Source: Pseudomonas sp. CBZ-4 (GTDB lineage Bacteria; Pseudomonadota; Gammaproteobacteria; Pseudomonadales; Pseudomonadaceae). From it: a stretch of DNA of 64,000 nt. Shown here piece after piece: positions 53,391-63,233 of this stretch. Both the position numbers and the translations under genes were made by a program. The stretch covers positions 124,001 through 188,000 of the forward strand of contig NZ_ANNV01000009.1 of assembly GCF_000346755.1 (NCBI RefSeq), in the 5' to 3' direction. Under the pieces are notes generated by a model that was not told the DNA's origin, did no database searches, and saw nothing but the letters and a program-made list of their open reading frames with translations. Each line of letters starts with the position of its first letter. Position 1 is the first letter of the stretch.

Positions 53391-54806
53391 TCAACCCTTT
53401 ACGCGACCGTAAATATCTTCAAACCGCACAATATCATCCTCGCCCAAATAAGACCCTGATTGAACCTCAATCAGTTCCAGGGGGATCATCCCCGGATTCT
53501 CAAGTGCATGGACCTGGCCGATGGGGATAAACGTGGATTGGTTTTCCGTGACGAGATAGGTTTTCTCCCCGTTGGTGACACGAGCAGTGCCACTCACGAC
53601 AACCCAATGCTCTGCGCGGTGATGGTGCATTTGCACCGAAAGCTTTTCACCCGGTTTGACTGTAATCCTCTTGACCTGATAACGCTCGCCACTATCGATG
53701 GAATCGTACACACCCCAGGGACGATAGACCTCGCGGTGGTTGACCTGCTCTTGACGGCCACCCGCCTTGAGTTGATCGACAATCTTTTTGACTTCCTGAA
53801 CCTGGTCTTTGTGCGCCACCAGGACAGCGTCCTTGGTCTCGACAATAATCAGGTCTTGCACGCCCACCGTAGTGACCAGGCGATGGGTCGCGTGAACGTA
53901 GCTGCCGGTGGTGTTTTCCGACAGCACATCCCCCTTGAACAGGTTGCCTTGCGCGTTTTTTTCACCGGCCTCCCAGAGCGCCGACCACGAGCCGATGTCG
54001 CTCCAGCCTGCGTTCAACGGAACCATCACGGCATCCGCCGTTTTCTCCATGACGGCATAGTCAATTGACACGTCCGGGCTCGTCGCAAAGAGGGTGCCGT
54101 CAACCCGGGTAAAATGCATATCCTGCTGGCCCCCGGCCAAGGCACCACGGCATACCGACACGATTTCCGGGTGAAACTTTTCAAGTTCCTGGATATAGCG
54201 ACTGGCGCGAAACATAAACATACCGCTGTTCCAAAAGTAGTCACCTTGGGACAAGTAGGATTTCGCGGTGTTCAAGTCGGGTTTTTCGACGAATCGGCTG
54301 ACCTTGAACCCACCGGCCCCAACAGGAGCACCCAACTGAAGGTAGCCATAGCCCGTCTCAGGGCTGGTGGGGGCAATGGCAAACGTGACCAATTTGCCCG
54401 ACTCTGCAAGCAAAAGGGCCGCCGTAATACTCTCCTGGAAGGCCTGGACGTCTTGAATCAAGTGGTCGGCAGCCAACACCAGCATGATCGGATCGGTCTG
54501 CTCGCTCAGCGCCTGCAGGGCCGCCAAGGCGATGGCCGGCGCCGTGTTCCGGCCTACCGGCTCAAGAATGATGTTCGCGTCTTCCAGCCCCAGTTGCCGA
54601 AGCTGCTCGGCAGCAAGAAAGCGATGATGCTCATTGCAAATCAACCGCGGCAAGCCGTGCTCAAGTCCATCAAGGCGCTTGATCGTGGCCTGGAGCATCG
54701 TCAGGTCTGCATCCACCAAGGGCAGGAACTGCTTAGGGTTCAGTTGACGAGAGAGTGGCCATAGCCGGGTGCCCGAGCCGCCGGCCATGATTACTGGAAG
54801 AAACAT
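53391..54806 (-). CDS. manC: Bifunctional mannose-1-P guanylyltransferase / mannose-6-P isomerase
   Basis: The 471-residue type II enzyme (AlgA/WbpW/ManC) has the pyrophosphorylase motif [24 protein letters not shown] at the start, [13 protein letters not shown] and NSGMFMFRA in the middle, and a C-terminal cupin with [19 protein letters not shown]. It makes GDP-D-mannose, feeding gmd and fcl. AlgC-type phosphomannomutase is not in the window. It follows fcl after a palindromic terminator-like element, which would separate the two transcripts. Confidence 0.95.
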   Translation of the reverse strand: MFLPVIMAGGSGTRLWPLSRQLNPKQFLPLVDADLTMLQATIKRLDGLEHGLPRLICNEHHRFLAAEQLRQLGLEDANIILEPVGRNTAPAIALAALQALSEQTDPIMLVLAADHLIQDVQAFQESITAALLLAESGKLVTFAIAPTSPETGYGYLQLGAPVGAGGFKVSRFVEKPDLNTAKSYLSQGDYFWNSGMFMFRASRYIQELEKFHPEIVSVCRGALAGGQQDMHFTRVDGTLFATSPDVSIDYAVMEKTADAVMVPLNAGWSDIGSWSALWEAGEKNAQGNLFKGDVLSENTTGSYVHATHRLVTTVGVQDLIIVETKDAVLVAHKDQVQEVKKIVDQLKAGGRQEQVNHREVYRPWGVYDSIDSGERYQVKRITVKPGEKLSVQMHHHRAEHWVVVSGTARVTNGEKTYLVTENQSTFIPIGQVHALENPGMIPLELIEVQSGSYLGEDDIVRFEDIYGRVKG

Positions 54807-54910
54807 TCAATCATCCTTTGAGACCGAGATCAGCGCCGCTGTACAGGCGCGAGTGTAGTTTGCGCGGGAGACAACCGTTAACACCCACAACGAAGTGGTT
54901 GAACCGAGCC

Positions 54911-54940
54911 CTGAAAAAGACCGTCACGGTCAGTTTTCAG
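54911..54940. terminator. Terminator-like palindrome between fcl and manC
   Basis: CTGAAAA...TTTTCAG encloses GACCG TCA CGGTC, a 30-base near-perfect inverted repeat with A and T runs. It begins two bases after the fcl stop codon, so it may end or attenuate transcription between fcl and manC. Confidence 0.6.
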
Positions 54941-54941
54941 C

Positions 54942-55919
54942 CTAGCGTGAACGAGCATGCAAGGCGTTCTCGGAGAACCAGGCGTAGGCGTCTCGCAGCC
55001 CGTCTTCGAGACGTACAGTTGCGTGCCATCCCAATCGCCCAAGACGCGAAACATCCATCAGCTTCCTTGGCGGGCCGTCCGGCTTGGTGGCGTCAAAGCT
55101 CAGGCGACCCTTGAACCCAGTGACCTTGGCGATGGTTTCGGCCAACTCTCGAATAGTGCAGTCCTGCCCCGTACCAACGTTGATATGAGAGAGCATCGGT
55201 TGGGTGCAGGCGCCGTACTGCGCTTGATCCAACTCCATGATATGAACGGATGCACTGGCCATGTCATCAACATGCAGGAACTCGCGCTTTGGCGAACCGC
55301 TGCCCCAAATCACTACCTCTTCAACGCCCTGCTCGACAGCATCGTGGAACCGACGCAGCAGAGCCGGTATCACGTGAGAGTTTTGCGGGTGGAAGTTATC
55401 GTTCGGACCATACAGATTGGTGGGCATGGCACTGCGATAATCACGTCCATATTGACGGTTGTAACTCTCGCACAGCTTGATCCCGGCGATCTTCGCAATC
55501 GCATAAGGCTCATTGGTTGGCTCGAGCACCCCTGTCAGCAGAGCCTCTTCAGCCATTGGCTGCTGGACCTTGATGGGGTAAATGCATGAGGAGCCAAGAA
55601 ACAGCATTTTCTGCACGTCATGCTGGTGCGCCGCATGGACGATATTCGCCTGCATCGTCAGGTTTTCGTAGATGAACTCGGCCGGGTAGGTGTTGTTCGC
55701 ATGAATGCCACCCACCTTTGCCGCGGCCATATAGACTTGCTCGATCTTGTTCCCGGCAAAAAAATCCGCTACCGCGCGCTGATCAAGCAAATTCAATTGA
55801 GCCCTGTCGCGGGTCACAATATTGGTATAACCCAACGTTCGCAGGCGCCGGACGATGGCCGAACCCACCATCCCCTTGTGGCCGGCAACAAAAACACATT
55901 CGCTCAATTGACGTGACAT
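54942..55919 (-). CDS. fcl: GDP-L-fucose synthase
   Basis: The 325-residue epimerase-reductase (Fcl/WcaG) converts GDP-4-keto-6-deoxy-mannose to GDP-L-fucose with NADPH. It has [16 protein letters not shown], the conserved FLGSSCIYP, the catalytic [13 protein letters not shown] (YxxxK), [14 protein letters not shown] and [18 protein letters not shown]-type [14 protein letters not shown]. All match characterised GDP-fucose synthases. It directly follows gmd with one base between the stop and its start. Confidence 0.96.
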   Translation of the reverse strand: MSRQLSECVFVAGHKGMVGSAIVRRLRTLGYTNIVTRDRAQLNLLDQRAVADFFAGNKIEQVYMAAAKVGGIHANNTYPAEFIYENLTMQANIVHAAHQHDVQKMLFLGSSCIYPIKVQQPMAEEALLTGVLEPTNEPYAIAKIAGIKLCESYNRQYGRDYRSAMPTNLYGPNDNFHPQNSHVIPALLRRFHDAVEQGVEEVVIWGSGSPKREFLHVDDMASASVHIMELDQAQYGACTQPMLSHINVGTGQDCTIRELAETIAKVTGFKGRLSFDATKPDGPPRKLMDVSRLGRLGWHATVRLEDGLRDAYAWFSENALHARSR

Positions 55920-55920
55920 G

Positions 55921-57045
55921 TTAGTTCTCCAGCGACACCGGCAAATCGTAACCGTGGTTCTTCAACAATGCGTGACGCTGGGCGACTTTCAAGTCTTCGC
56001 GAACCATTTCAGCGCACATCTCCTGGGCAGTGATTTCCGGCACCCAGCCTAACTTTGTCTTGGCCTTGGTAGGATCGCCGAGCAATGTTTCAACTTCGGC
56101 CGGGCGGAAGTAGCGTGGGTCAATACGCACCAGCGTATCGCCAACTTTGAGCGCCGGTGCCTTATCTCCAACAATGGAGTCGATAATGCCACGCTCGTCT
56201 ACACCCGTACCTTCGAAGCGCAAGGTCAGGCCAAGCTCAGCGGCAGACCAGCAAATGAACTCACGCACCGAATACTGGACGCCCGTTGCAATGACAAAGT
56301 CTTCAGCAACCTCTTGTTGCAACATCATCCACTGCATACGGACGTAGTCTTTGGCATGGCCCCAATCCCGCAGCGCATCCATGTTGCCCATGTAGAGGCA
56401 CTGCTCAAGTCCCTGGGCAATATTTGCCAGGCCGCGGGTGATTTTGCGGGTCACAAACGTCTCGCCTCGGCGCGGCGACTCGTGGTTGAAGAGGATCCCG
56501 TTACAGGCATGCATGCCATACGCTTCGCGGTAGTTGACGACAATCCAGTACGCGTAGAGTTTTGCAACAGCGTAGGGCGAGCGCGGATAGAACGGCGTGG
56601 TTTCTTTCTGCGGCGTTTCCTGCACCAGGCCGTACAGTTCAGAGGTGGAGGCTTGGTAGAAACGGGTCTTTTTCTCCAGCCCGAGCAGACGGATGGCCTC
56701 AAGAATTCGCAGGGTGCCCATTGCATCGACGTCAGCTGTGTATTCCGGAGATTCAAAGCTTACGGCGACGTGAGATTGCGCACCGAGGTTGTAGACCTCG
56801 TCAGGTTGAACTTCCTGAATGATACGGGTCAGGTTCGACGAGTCGGTAAGGTCGCCGTAATGCAAGATGAACCGTTGATTATCTACATGCGGATCCTGAT
56901 AAATGTGATCCACACGTTGCGTATTAAACGACGACGCGCGTCGTTTGATACCGTGAACTTCGTAGCCCTTTTCCAACAGCAGTTCGGCCAAATAAGAGCC
57001 GTCCTGGCCGGTGATCCCGGTAATTAGCGCTTTTTTCAGGGTCAT
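55921..57045 (-). CDS. gmd: GDP-mannose 4,6-dehydratase
   Basis: The 374-residue SDR has the diagnostic [20 protein letters not shown], then [17 protein letters not shown], the catalytic Thr-Glu segment [20 protein letters not shown] and [15 protein letters not shown]. It makes GDP-4-keto-6-deoxy-D-mannose. It is followed by fcl, so the product is GDP-L-fucose; other reductases, such as one for D-rhamnose, are not seen. A shorter Gmd paralogue lies directly upstream. Confidence 0.97.
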   Translation of the reverse strand: MTLKKALITGITGQDGSYLAELLLEKGYEVHGIKRRASSFNTQRVDHIYQDPHVDNQRFILHYGDLTDSSNLTRIIQEVQPDEVYNLGAQSHVAVSFESPEYTADVDAMGTLRILEAIRLLGLEKKTRFYQASTSELYGLVQETPQKETTPFYPRSPYAVAKLYAYWIVVNYREAYGMHACNGILFNHESPRRGETFVTRKITRGLANIAQGLEQCLYMGNMDALRDWGHAKDYVRMQWMMLQQEVAEDFVIATGVQYSVREFICWSAAELGLTLRFEGTGVDERGIIDSIVGDKAPALKVGDTLVRIDPRYFRPAEVETLLGDPTKAKTKLGWVPEITAQEMCAEMVREDLKVAQRHALLKNHGYDLPVSLEN

Positions 57046-57075
57046 GTTTAGGTCCTAAAATTCTTAGAGTGACTG

Positions 57076-58035
57076 TTAAATCGCATTTAGCATGCTGGTA
57101 ATGACATCAGGCATTGTCGATTGGGCTTTCCACCCCAGAACCTGTTCCGCCTTTGCCGGACAAGCTCGACTGATCAGTAGATCAGTGGGTCGGAAGAACT
57201 CCGTCGATTGATCGACATGAGCTTGCCAGTCGAGGCCCAATTGCGTGAATGCTTCAGCAACAAAGGTTTCCAGCGTGTGGGTTTGACCCGTTGCGATCAC
57301 GAAATCACCGGGTTCCTCACACTGAAGCATCCTCCACATTGCATCAACGTATTCTGAGGCAGCCCCCCAATCGCGTGCGATATCCAGACGCCCAAGCGTC
57401 AACCGCTCCGTGGAGCCCTGTGCAATTCGTTTGGCTGTAGTTACGATTTTTTGTGTTACAAATCTGGAGGGGCGTAAAGGCGATTCGTGATTAAACAAGA
57501 TGCCAGTACACGCAAAAAGATTATAAGCCTCGCGATAGTTATCGACCAGCCAGAACGCCGAGGACTTAGCCACGGCATAAGGGCTACGAGGATGAAAGGC
57601 GGTACTCTCGATGGCGGGCTCGCCGTTGGTATCACCAAAACATTCGCTGGAACCAGCTTGATAGAAGCGAATCGGACGTTCGGTCATCCGGCATGCCTCA
57701 AGCATGTTCAGGGTTCCCAAGGTAATACTTTGAATTGTTTCAGCAGGCTGCTCGAACGACAGTCCGACTGACGACTGCCCGGCCAGAAAATAGACTTCAT
57801 CAGGCTGGCTACGCTTGAGCGCCATGAACACACTGCGAAAATCTTCGGGCACCATCGACAGCAACTTCACCCTGGGGAAAACGTCCAGTCGCTTCAAATT
57901 GGCGAATGAAGAGCCCTGCGCATCCCGGGATGTCCCCCAAACGGTATAGCCCTTACTCAGCAACAGCTTTGCGAGATAAGCACCATCCTGGCCACTCACA
58001 CCGCAAATCAGGGCGGTTTTTTCTGAATAGTCCAA
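57076..58035 (-). CDS. Gmd-like nucleotide-sugar dehydratase paralogue
   Basis: The 319-residue SDR resembles gmd in CGVSGQDGAYLAKLLLSKGY, YQAGSSECFGD, YAVAKSSAFWLVDNY and NHESPLRPSRFVTQKI, but is 55 residues shorter. It lacks the KRRASSFNT segment (here TSRDAQGSSFANLKRL). Conserved catalytic Ser-Ser-Glu in GSSECF and the YxxxK pair suggest an active 4,6-dehydratase or epimerase. Its sugar nucleotide may be GDP-mannose or another, so product identity is open. It lies 30 bases upstream of gmd. Confidence 0.85.
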   Translation of the reverse strand: MDYSEKTALICGVSGQDGAYLAKLLLSKGYTVWGTSRDAQGSSFANLKRLDVFPRVKLLSMVPEDFRSVFMALKRSQPDEVYFLAGQSSVGLSFEQPAETIQSITLGTLNMLEACRMTERPIRFYQAGSSECFGDTNGEPAIESTAFHPRSPYAVAKSSAFWLVDNYREAYNLFACTGILFNHESPLRPSRFVTQKIVTTAKRIAQGSTERLTLGRLDIARDWGAASEYVDAMWRMLQCEEPGDFVIATGQTHTLETFVAEAFTQLGLDWQAHVDQSTEFFRPTDLLISRACPAKAEQVLGWKAQSTMPDVITSMLNAI

Positions 58036-58039
58036 AGTA

Positions 58040-59140
58040 TTACCTTTGCAATGAATTGTAGATCGATAGTGTTTCTTGGCTACAGCGCTGCCAGGAGAAT
58101 TGGTTTAAGCGCTCATGCCCGAGCCCGACCAATCTCGCAATTTCGCTGTCAGAGTAAACCACTCTTTCTATCGCTCCAGCCATTTCATCATCATTAACGG
58201 GATCGAAAAAAACACCTGCGGTGCCGATGATTTCAGGCATTGAACTGGTGCCACTACTGATTACAGGGCAGGAATGCGCCATCGCCTCCAGTGGAGGAAG
58301 TCCGAAGCCCTCATAGATAGAGGGATAGACAAAGGCTTTGGCGCCCTCGTAGAGCTCACCCAGCAAAGCATCGTCGCCCCCCATCTGCCGCACCTGCCCG
58401 GGAGCAAAACCAAGACGTTGTACCAACTCCTGTTCGTTTTCGGAGAACCCGCCGCCGCCAAACGCGACAATGTCAAAGTCTGACTTTAACCGTGTTGAGT
58501 TCGCCACGGCACGAAGCAGCCCGGCGAAGTTCTTGTAGGCAAAGCGTGCCCCTACATACAACAGATAGGGTCTGGGCAACTGGCTCGGTTTTTTTAGGGT
58601 GACCGGCTTGAATTGTTCAAAACCCAAATGAACAACCGACAACTTGCTTTCGGGGACGTCGAACAGCCTCATGAGGTCTTGCCGCGTGCTCTCCGAAATG
58701 CAAATAACGTGGTCTGCACGCTCTACTGCGCGGCGCTTGAGCAGGGATGTCTTGTCCTCCGAAGAGAAGCTCTCAGGGTACAGCTCGTGGATCATATCGT
58801 AGACCGTCAGAACGGTTGGACACCCCTTGGGGGCCGTACCGGAACGGGCGTAATAGGTTTCGTGCACCACCTGAGGCCGCCAACGATTCATCGCCACTCG
58901 CCCTTGAAGACGGTTGTAGCCAAGCATGAGCCTCGCGGTATAGCGCGGATACTTTTCTATCCAGCGTCCATGAACGATTCCCTCAGGCAACTCATTCAAG
59001 TACACATTGCGGTAGAAAGGCGAGAAAACACCTACATCGGTACCGGCCTGGGCCATCTGCTCGGCGATGCGGCAAAAATAACGAGAAATGCCACCGTAAT
59101 TTTGCAGGGCGAATATTTGGTAATCGAAAGCAACGCGCAT
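58040..59140 (-). CDS. GT-B family (GT4) glycosyltransferase
   Basis: The 366-residue enzyme has a GT-B fold. The N-terminal domain holds FALQNYGGISRYFCRIAEQMA and HGRWIEKYP. The C-terminal donor-binding domain has YLLYVGARFAYKNFAGLLRA and the motif YPSIYEGFGLPPLEAMAHSCP with the conserved Glu-x7-Glu. Such enzymes transfer mannose, fucose or related sugars. The sugar is not readable. Four bases separate its stop from the Gmd-like start. Confidence 0.9.
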   Translation of the reverse strand: MRVAFDYQIFALQNYGGISRYFCRIAEQMAQAGTDVGVFSPFYRNVYLNELPEGIVHGRWIEKYPRYTARLMLGYNRLQGRVAMNRWRPQVVHETYYARSGTAPKGCPTVLTVYDMIHELYPESFSSEDKTSLLKRRAVERADHVICISESTRQDLMRLFDVPESKLSVVHLGFEQFKPVTLKKPSQLPRPYLLYVGARFAYKNFAGLLRAVANSTRLKSDFDIVAFGGGGFSENEQELVQRLGFAPGQVRQMGGDDALLGELYEGAKAFVYPSIYEGFGLPPLEAMAHSCPVISSGTSSMPEIIGTAGVFFDPVNDDEMAGAIERVVYSDSEIARLVGLGHERLNQFSWQRCSQETLSIYNSLQR

Positions 59141-59277
59141 ATTATTTTTTTACTCGAGAGAAGGTTAAGTCCCAACCGATCAAAAAATCGAGCCTGTACC
59201 GCATCACACCCAACGCCACTGCCAACTTGAACAAATGGTGCCAAAGCTGCGCCAGCCTCAGAGGTCTCATTGGAAAA

Positions 59278-60777
59278 TTACAGTGCATTTCTCCACTGAA
59301 CCCTCCGGAGATCAAAACGAAAAACGAACAACCGGAGCGCCACAAGAAAATAGCTCACCCCTAGCGACAAGAACATCACCACGAGGTTACCCACACTTAG
59401 AACATCATAGATCACTTTGAAAAACCACAACGTAGAAACTGAAATAGCCAGCGGAATAACGATAGCCTCGAAATACCAGACCTTGGCGGGCTTGATATTC
59501 AGTTTTCTAAATACAATCGGCGGACACAACACAACAAATCCTATATTCAGCAACAGCCAGGGCCAGGCACTCCCCGTCAGGCCATAGGTACTTGCCAGGT
59601 AATAGGTCACAGGCACCACGAGAATTGCGGCAATGAAATTTTGCCAAACACTAAACCGGGTCCAACCATGGGCCAATTGCAACGCATAAGGCATATGCAT
59701 AAAGGAATGAAGCATGGTACCAATTACCAGTATCACAAGAGGACCACTCGCCGCTGCGGCGATATTCGAATCTCTCGTCCAGAATGTAAGCAGCGGGTGG
59801 CTATACAACGCAATCCACACGGAAAACGGAATGACCAACATCGACAATATCTGACTGGCCCTGATATAAGAGCTGAAAGCCTCTTGGGTATTTTCAGATG
59901 CTACGGCTGCGACAATTCTAGGGTAATAGGCATTAAACACGGGTGATATAAGCCTGAACGCTATCGTACCCAACGTCCAAGCCAGCATGTAATAACCAAA
60001 ATCCGTCAATGACAGCGTCTTCGACAACACGATTTTATCGGCCTGCATCAATAAAAACGTGAGCGCATTGGTTACGCCGACACCGATTGCAAAGCCACGA
60101 AGGCGGCGAAGCGCTTCAACCGAAAATGATGGGGACTTCTTCCAGCCGCCTAACTCCCGCACCAACTGAATACGCAAAATAAAAACAGTCAGAACATTGA
60201 TCACGCACTGCCATATAAAAAACCATTCAACCGTCGGCGAAACAAGCCATAACACCAACACGGCGCCCACCGAGCGCAGCGTTGCAAAAACAGAGGTTGC
60301 AACATTCAACTCAACTTGCTTTTGAAGCCCGGTCAGGGCCCCGTAATAAAATGCGATAGGAAACTGAAGAACCAGCGCCACGCCCATTACTCTTAACGAT
60401 AGAGTAACCGACTCCAGCTTGCTGGGAGTCACATCAAGCCAGTAAGAAGAAATCACCGGAGCCAAAAATATAACGATTGTGCCCGCCGTAAGCGCAACAC
60501 ACCAAAATATCCACTCGACGCTTCTTAACAGCAAAACAACCTTTAGCTTGTCCGCTGGCGACGCGGCGTCGTAAACCGAGGCTTCTTTGGTCGCAACAGC
60601 CCCAAAGCCTCCGTCAAGCATAGTCATAGCGGCAGAAAGAATTACAAAGAAACCAACTAAACCGTAACCTTCAACGCCAATAAACTTGAGATACAGGGGG
60701 ACGAAACAGATCCCCATCAAGGCAGCCCACCCCTGCCCCAAAAAGTTCGCCGCTACGTTTTTAAGCGCGCTATTCAT
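59278..60777 (-). CDS. Wzx-type O-unit flippase
   Basis: The 499-residue inner-membrane protein has about 12-14 hydrophobic helices with charged loops, in the manner of polysaccharide exporters of the MVF/MOP superfamily. Its N-terminus LKNVAANFLGQGWAALMGICFVPL and the helices around GYGLVGFFVILSAAMTM are typical of Wzx. It would flip the undecaprenyl-linked O-unit to the periplasm. Base composition is more A+T-rich than in manC or gmd, as usual for flippases in O-antigen loci. The 137 bases between it and the GT4 gene hold no gene. Confidence 0.9.
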   Translation of the reverse strand: MNSALKNVAANFLGQGWAALMGICFVPLYLKFIGVEGYGLVGFFVILSAAMTMLDGGFGAVATKEASVYDAASPADKLKVVLLLRSVEWIFWCVALTAGTIVIFLAPVISSYWLDVTPSKLESVTLSLRVMGVALVLQFPIAFYYGALTGLQKQVELNVATSVFATLRSVGAVLVLWLVSPTVEWFFIWQCVINVLTVFILRIQLVRELGGWKKSPSFSVEALRRLRGFAIGVGVTNALTFLLMQADKIVLSKTLSLTDFGYYMLAWTLGTIAFRLISPVFNAYYPRIVAAVASENTQEAFSSYIRASQILSMLVIPFSVWIALYSHPLLTFWTRDSNIAAAASGPLVILVIGTMLHSFMHMPYALQLAHGWTRFSVWQNFIAAILVVPVTYYLASTYGLTGSAWPWLLLNIGFVVLCPPIVFRKLNIKPAKVWYFEAIVIPLAISVSTLWFFKVIYDVLSVGNLVVMFLSLGVSYFLVALRLFVFRFDLRRVQWRNAL

Positions 60778-61210
60778 GCGTCACAGCCCTTTGCCTCGTA
60801 ACACGGGTATTTTCGGAAAATTCAACGAGCGTTAAAAACATCATCGATTATATTCCGTCGCAATTCAGACTCTTTGGAAATATGCGCACCCCGTACACCA
60901 ACCCACTTCCGGACTTTATGAAAAGCCGCGCCTGACAACGCGAATGAAAATAGCGCCCTCATTGGATGCCCCTGGTAGCACGCAGCAGTGACACGCACCG
61001 GACAAAAAGCTTGGCAACAGCGAGAACCTTAGCATGACGCTGGAACACTGAAAAGTCTCTGACCAGGCACAGGCCATTGATTTTACAGGCAAAATGCCAT
61101 CTGTCGTAGACACCCTGAAGCCCGCCAACCCACGCAAAGCCAGCAGCTGACGCTTTTGAACACTCTGCGAAGAAACACCAGTTACGGCTCCAGAGACGCC
61201 AATGTGTGGG
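60778..61210. other. 433-base gap in the O-antigen cluster
   Basis: No supported gene lies here. Read leftward, the frame that follows the epimerase stop stays open for about 75 codons (ending RATRGIQ then TGA) without a start codon, and a second frame is open beside it. This could be the remains of a gene or simple non-coding sequence. A promoter for the wzx-to-wbpM part is possible near 60800. Confidence 0.5.
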
Positions 61211-62185
61211 TTATTCCTTTGTCGATGATGCCTTGAGCCATGACAGTGTTTTTTCAATCCCCTCCTGCAGACCTACCACAGGGTAGACATTCGATTTTTC
61301 TGCCGGAGCGCAGTCCACCACATTATGAGTTGTCATGTTTTTCAGCCGAAAACTACTGAACGGAAATCTCAAGCCCGTAAAATTGCAGAGATCACCCACC
61401 CATGCCAAACAATAGAAAAAAAACATTGGCGCCTTTATCGGCTTCCGACGACCTGCATGCGACGCAATACTCAAACTCCACTCGTCTACATTCAACGGGA
61501 CGGCATCACCGATATAAAAATATTCAACACTGTCATCAGGACGCTGGGCAATCGAAATAATCTGATTGACGCAGTTTTCTACATAGCCGTAGGTCTTCGT
61601 GCTGGACGCCCGACCAATTCTAATATAACGACCGGCGAGCACCATATCGAAAAAGTTTCGATAGGGCTCTCCAAACCAGGCCCCCCAAATAGACGTGGGG
61701 CGCACAATAGAGCACTTTGGCATCCGCGCCATCCACTGCCGGACGATACGCTCCCCCTCCACCTTGCTTTTGCCATAGACAGTAGTAGGAGAAACATCCT
61801 CTATCGTAGCGGGTATGTGGCCAGCCCTACAAACCAACATACTGGAAGCGAAAACAGCATGTTTAACGTAGTCGGCCGAGGAAAGAACTGCGCACAAATT
61901 GTCCACGCCAGCAATATTTTCCCGATAGTCGTCCAAACTCTTGCCGCGAAGATCCGTGCGCGCCGCAAGGTGAAAAACGTAGTCGGGCCTGAACGACTCA
62001 AACGCCTCAGCCAACAGATCCACATCGCAAATATCACAATAACGGTGGACGTCAAGGTTATCGCGATTCCTCGGTGCAGCCACATCCAGGCTTAAAACAT
62101 CGAACCCGAGCCCCTTCAGACGACCTACCAAATTAGTCCCTATGAAGCCCGACCCGCCGGTAACCAAAACCTTATAGTTAGTCAC
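61211..62185 (-). CDS. NAD-dependent epimerase/dehydratase
   Basis: The 324-residue extended SDR has VLVTGGSGFIGTNLVGRLKGLG, VFHLAARTDLRGKSLDDY, FASSMLVCRAG and the catalytic YGKSKVEGERI (YxxxK). The substrate-binding segment RPTSIWGAWFGEPYRNFF follows. Its likely role is modification of a nucleotide sugar used in the O-unit, but the specific sugar is unknown. Its ATG overlaps the 3' end of the GT4 gene by eight bases. Residues near the C-terminus are rich in Phe (FFFYCLAWVGDLCNFTGLRF), possibly a membrane-associated part. Confidence 0.85.
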   Translation of the reverse strand: MTNYKVLVTGGSGFIGTNLVGRLKGLGFDVLSLDVAAPRNRDNLDVHRYCDICDVDLLAEAFESFRPDYVFHLAARTDLRGKSLDDYRENIAGVDNLCAVLSSADYVKHAVFASSMLVCRAGHIPATIEDVSPTTVYGKSKVEGERIVRQWMARMPKCSIVRPTSIWGAWFGEPYRNFFDMVLAGRYIRIGRASSTKTYGYVENCVNQIISIAQRPDDSVEYFYIGDAVPLNVDEWSLSIASHAGRRKPIKAPMFFFYCLAWVGDLCNFTGLRFPFSSFRLKNMTTHNVVDCAPAEKSNVYPVVGLQEGIEKTLSWLKASSTKE

Positions 62186-63233
62186 GCATCAACTCCTCAT
62201 AGACCTTAAGATAGTTGGTTGCCATCGCAAGAGAGCTATACTTCTCGCGAGCAACGTTCAACACCGCTGGCCCTTTGGATTCGTCAGACAAGCCTCTCAT
62301 CACTGCTGCATCCAGGCTCGCGACATCATCAAGCTCAAAAAAACAAACGGCCTCTTCACTGAAAAGCTCCCTGAATATAGGAATATCGGAGCACACTATT
62401 TTTTTCGAGTGCAGAGCCGCCTCAATCAGAGCCAATCCAAACCCCTCTGAACGAGAAGGCATGGCAAACATATCAAAAAAAACATTACACTGATGCGCAT
62501 AAGGAACCGAGGGCAGAAATACACACCGACTGTCTACACCCAGCGACACACTCAGTTCCTGCAATGACTGCTTCGCTGGGCCATCACCAATGACCACCAA
62601 CCCCAGCCGAGCATTGATAGTCAACAATTTCACCAATTGATCAACGCCTTTTGTGGCGGTGAGCACACAGTAGGTCCCTAATAAATAGTCGACACGCCCT
62701 TTCAATTTATTTATTTCAGCGGCACACCAATCCTCGACCAAACTATAATCCACAACAATATCTCTACCGTTATAGACCCTTGTTAGTTTCTTATTATATG
62801 AAAACCTCGAATAGTACTTTACCGCATCATCGCTCAGTACGACGAGCCGATCGTGCCTCAACCAACACACATTCCAGACAAAGCTGAACACAAACGAAAC
62901 AAACCTGTTGTAATGAAAATACAACTCCCGCTCGACATAATTATGCAAGGTACTTACATAGCTTACCTTTGTAAAAAATGATTTATTCCTAAACACGAAC
63001 GCATCAGCCCGCAACAGGTGAGAGTGAACAACATCATAAGCGGAAAAATCAAATGACTTGTAGAAACCAACACGCTCAAACCTGACCCCTTCCAGCAGTT
63101 CGATTTCGACACACTCATCAAAATAGAGCACGGTAACCTCGTGCCCTCTACGAACCATTTGCTCACACAGCTGCATAACCACTAAAATGGGAGCTTTATT
63201 GACAATCGCTGGAACCACATAGCAGATTTTCAT
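62178..63233 (-). CDS. GT4-type glycosyltransferase
   Basis: The 351-residue GT-B enzyme has an N-terminal acceptor domain (NKAPILVVMQLCEQMVRRGHEVTVLYF, DVVHSHLLRAD). The C-terminal donor domain has GLVVIGDGPAKQSLQELSVSLG and MPSRSEGFGLALIEAALHSKKIV with the E-x7-E motif. Codons are much richer in A and T than in the left half of the window, an indication of a transferred gene. The sugar is not readable. It is four bases overlapped by the next upstream gene. Confidence 0.9.
   Translation of the reverse strand: MKICYVVPAIVNKAPILVVMQLCEQMVRRGHEVTVLYFDECVEIELLEGVRFERVGFYKSFDFSAYDVVHSHLLRADAFVFRNKSFFTKVSYVSTLHNYVERELYFHYNRFVSFVFSFVWNVCWLRHDRLVVLSDDAVKYYSRFSYNKKLTRVYNGRDIVVDYSLVEDWCAAEINKLKGRVDYLLGTYCVLTATKGVDQLVKLLTINARLGLVVIGDGPAKQSLQELSVSLGVDSRCVFLPSVPYAHQCNVFFDMFAMPSRSEGFGLALIEAALHSKKIVCSDIPIFRELFSEEAVCFFELDDVASLDAAVMRGLSDESKGPAVLNVAREKYSSLAMATNYLKVYEELMRD

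Noticed and set aside
60916-61257. A 113-codon minus-strand frame overlapping the epimerase 3' end
   Set aside because: No domain, runs into the epimerase gene in another frame, and lacks a good start.
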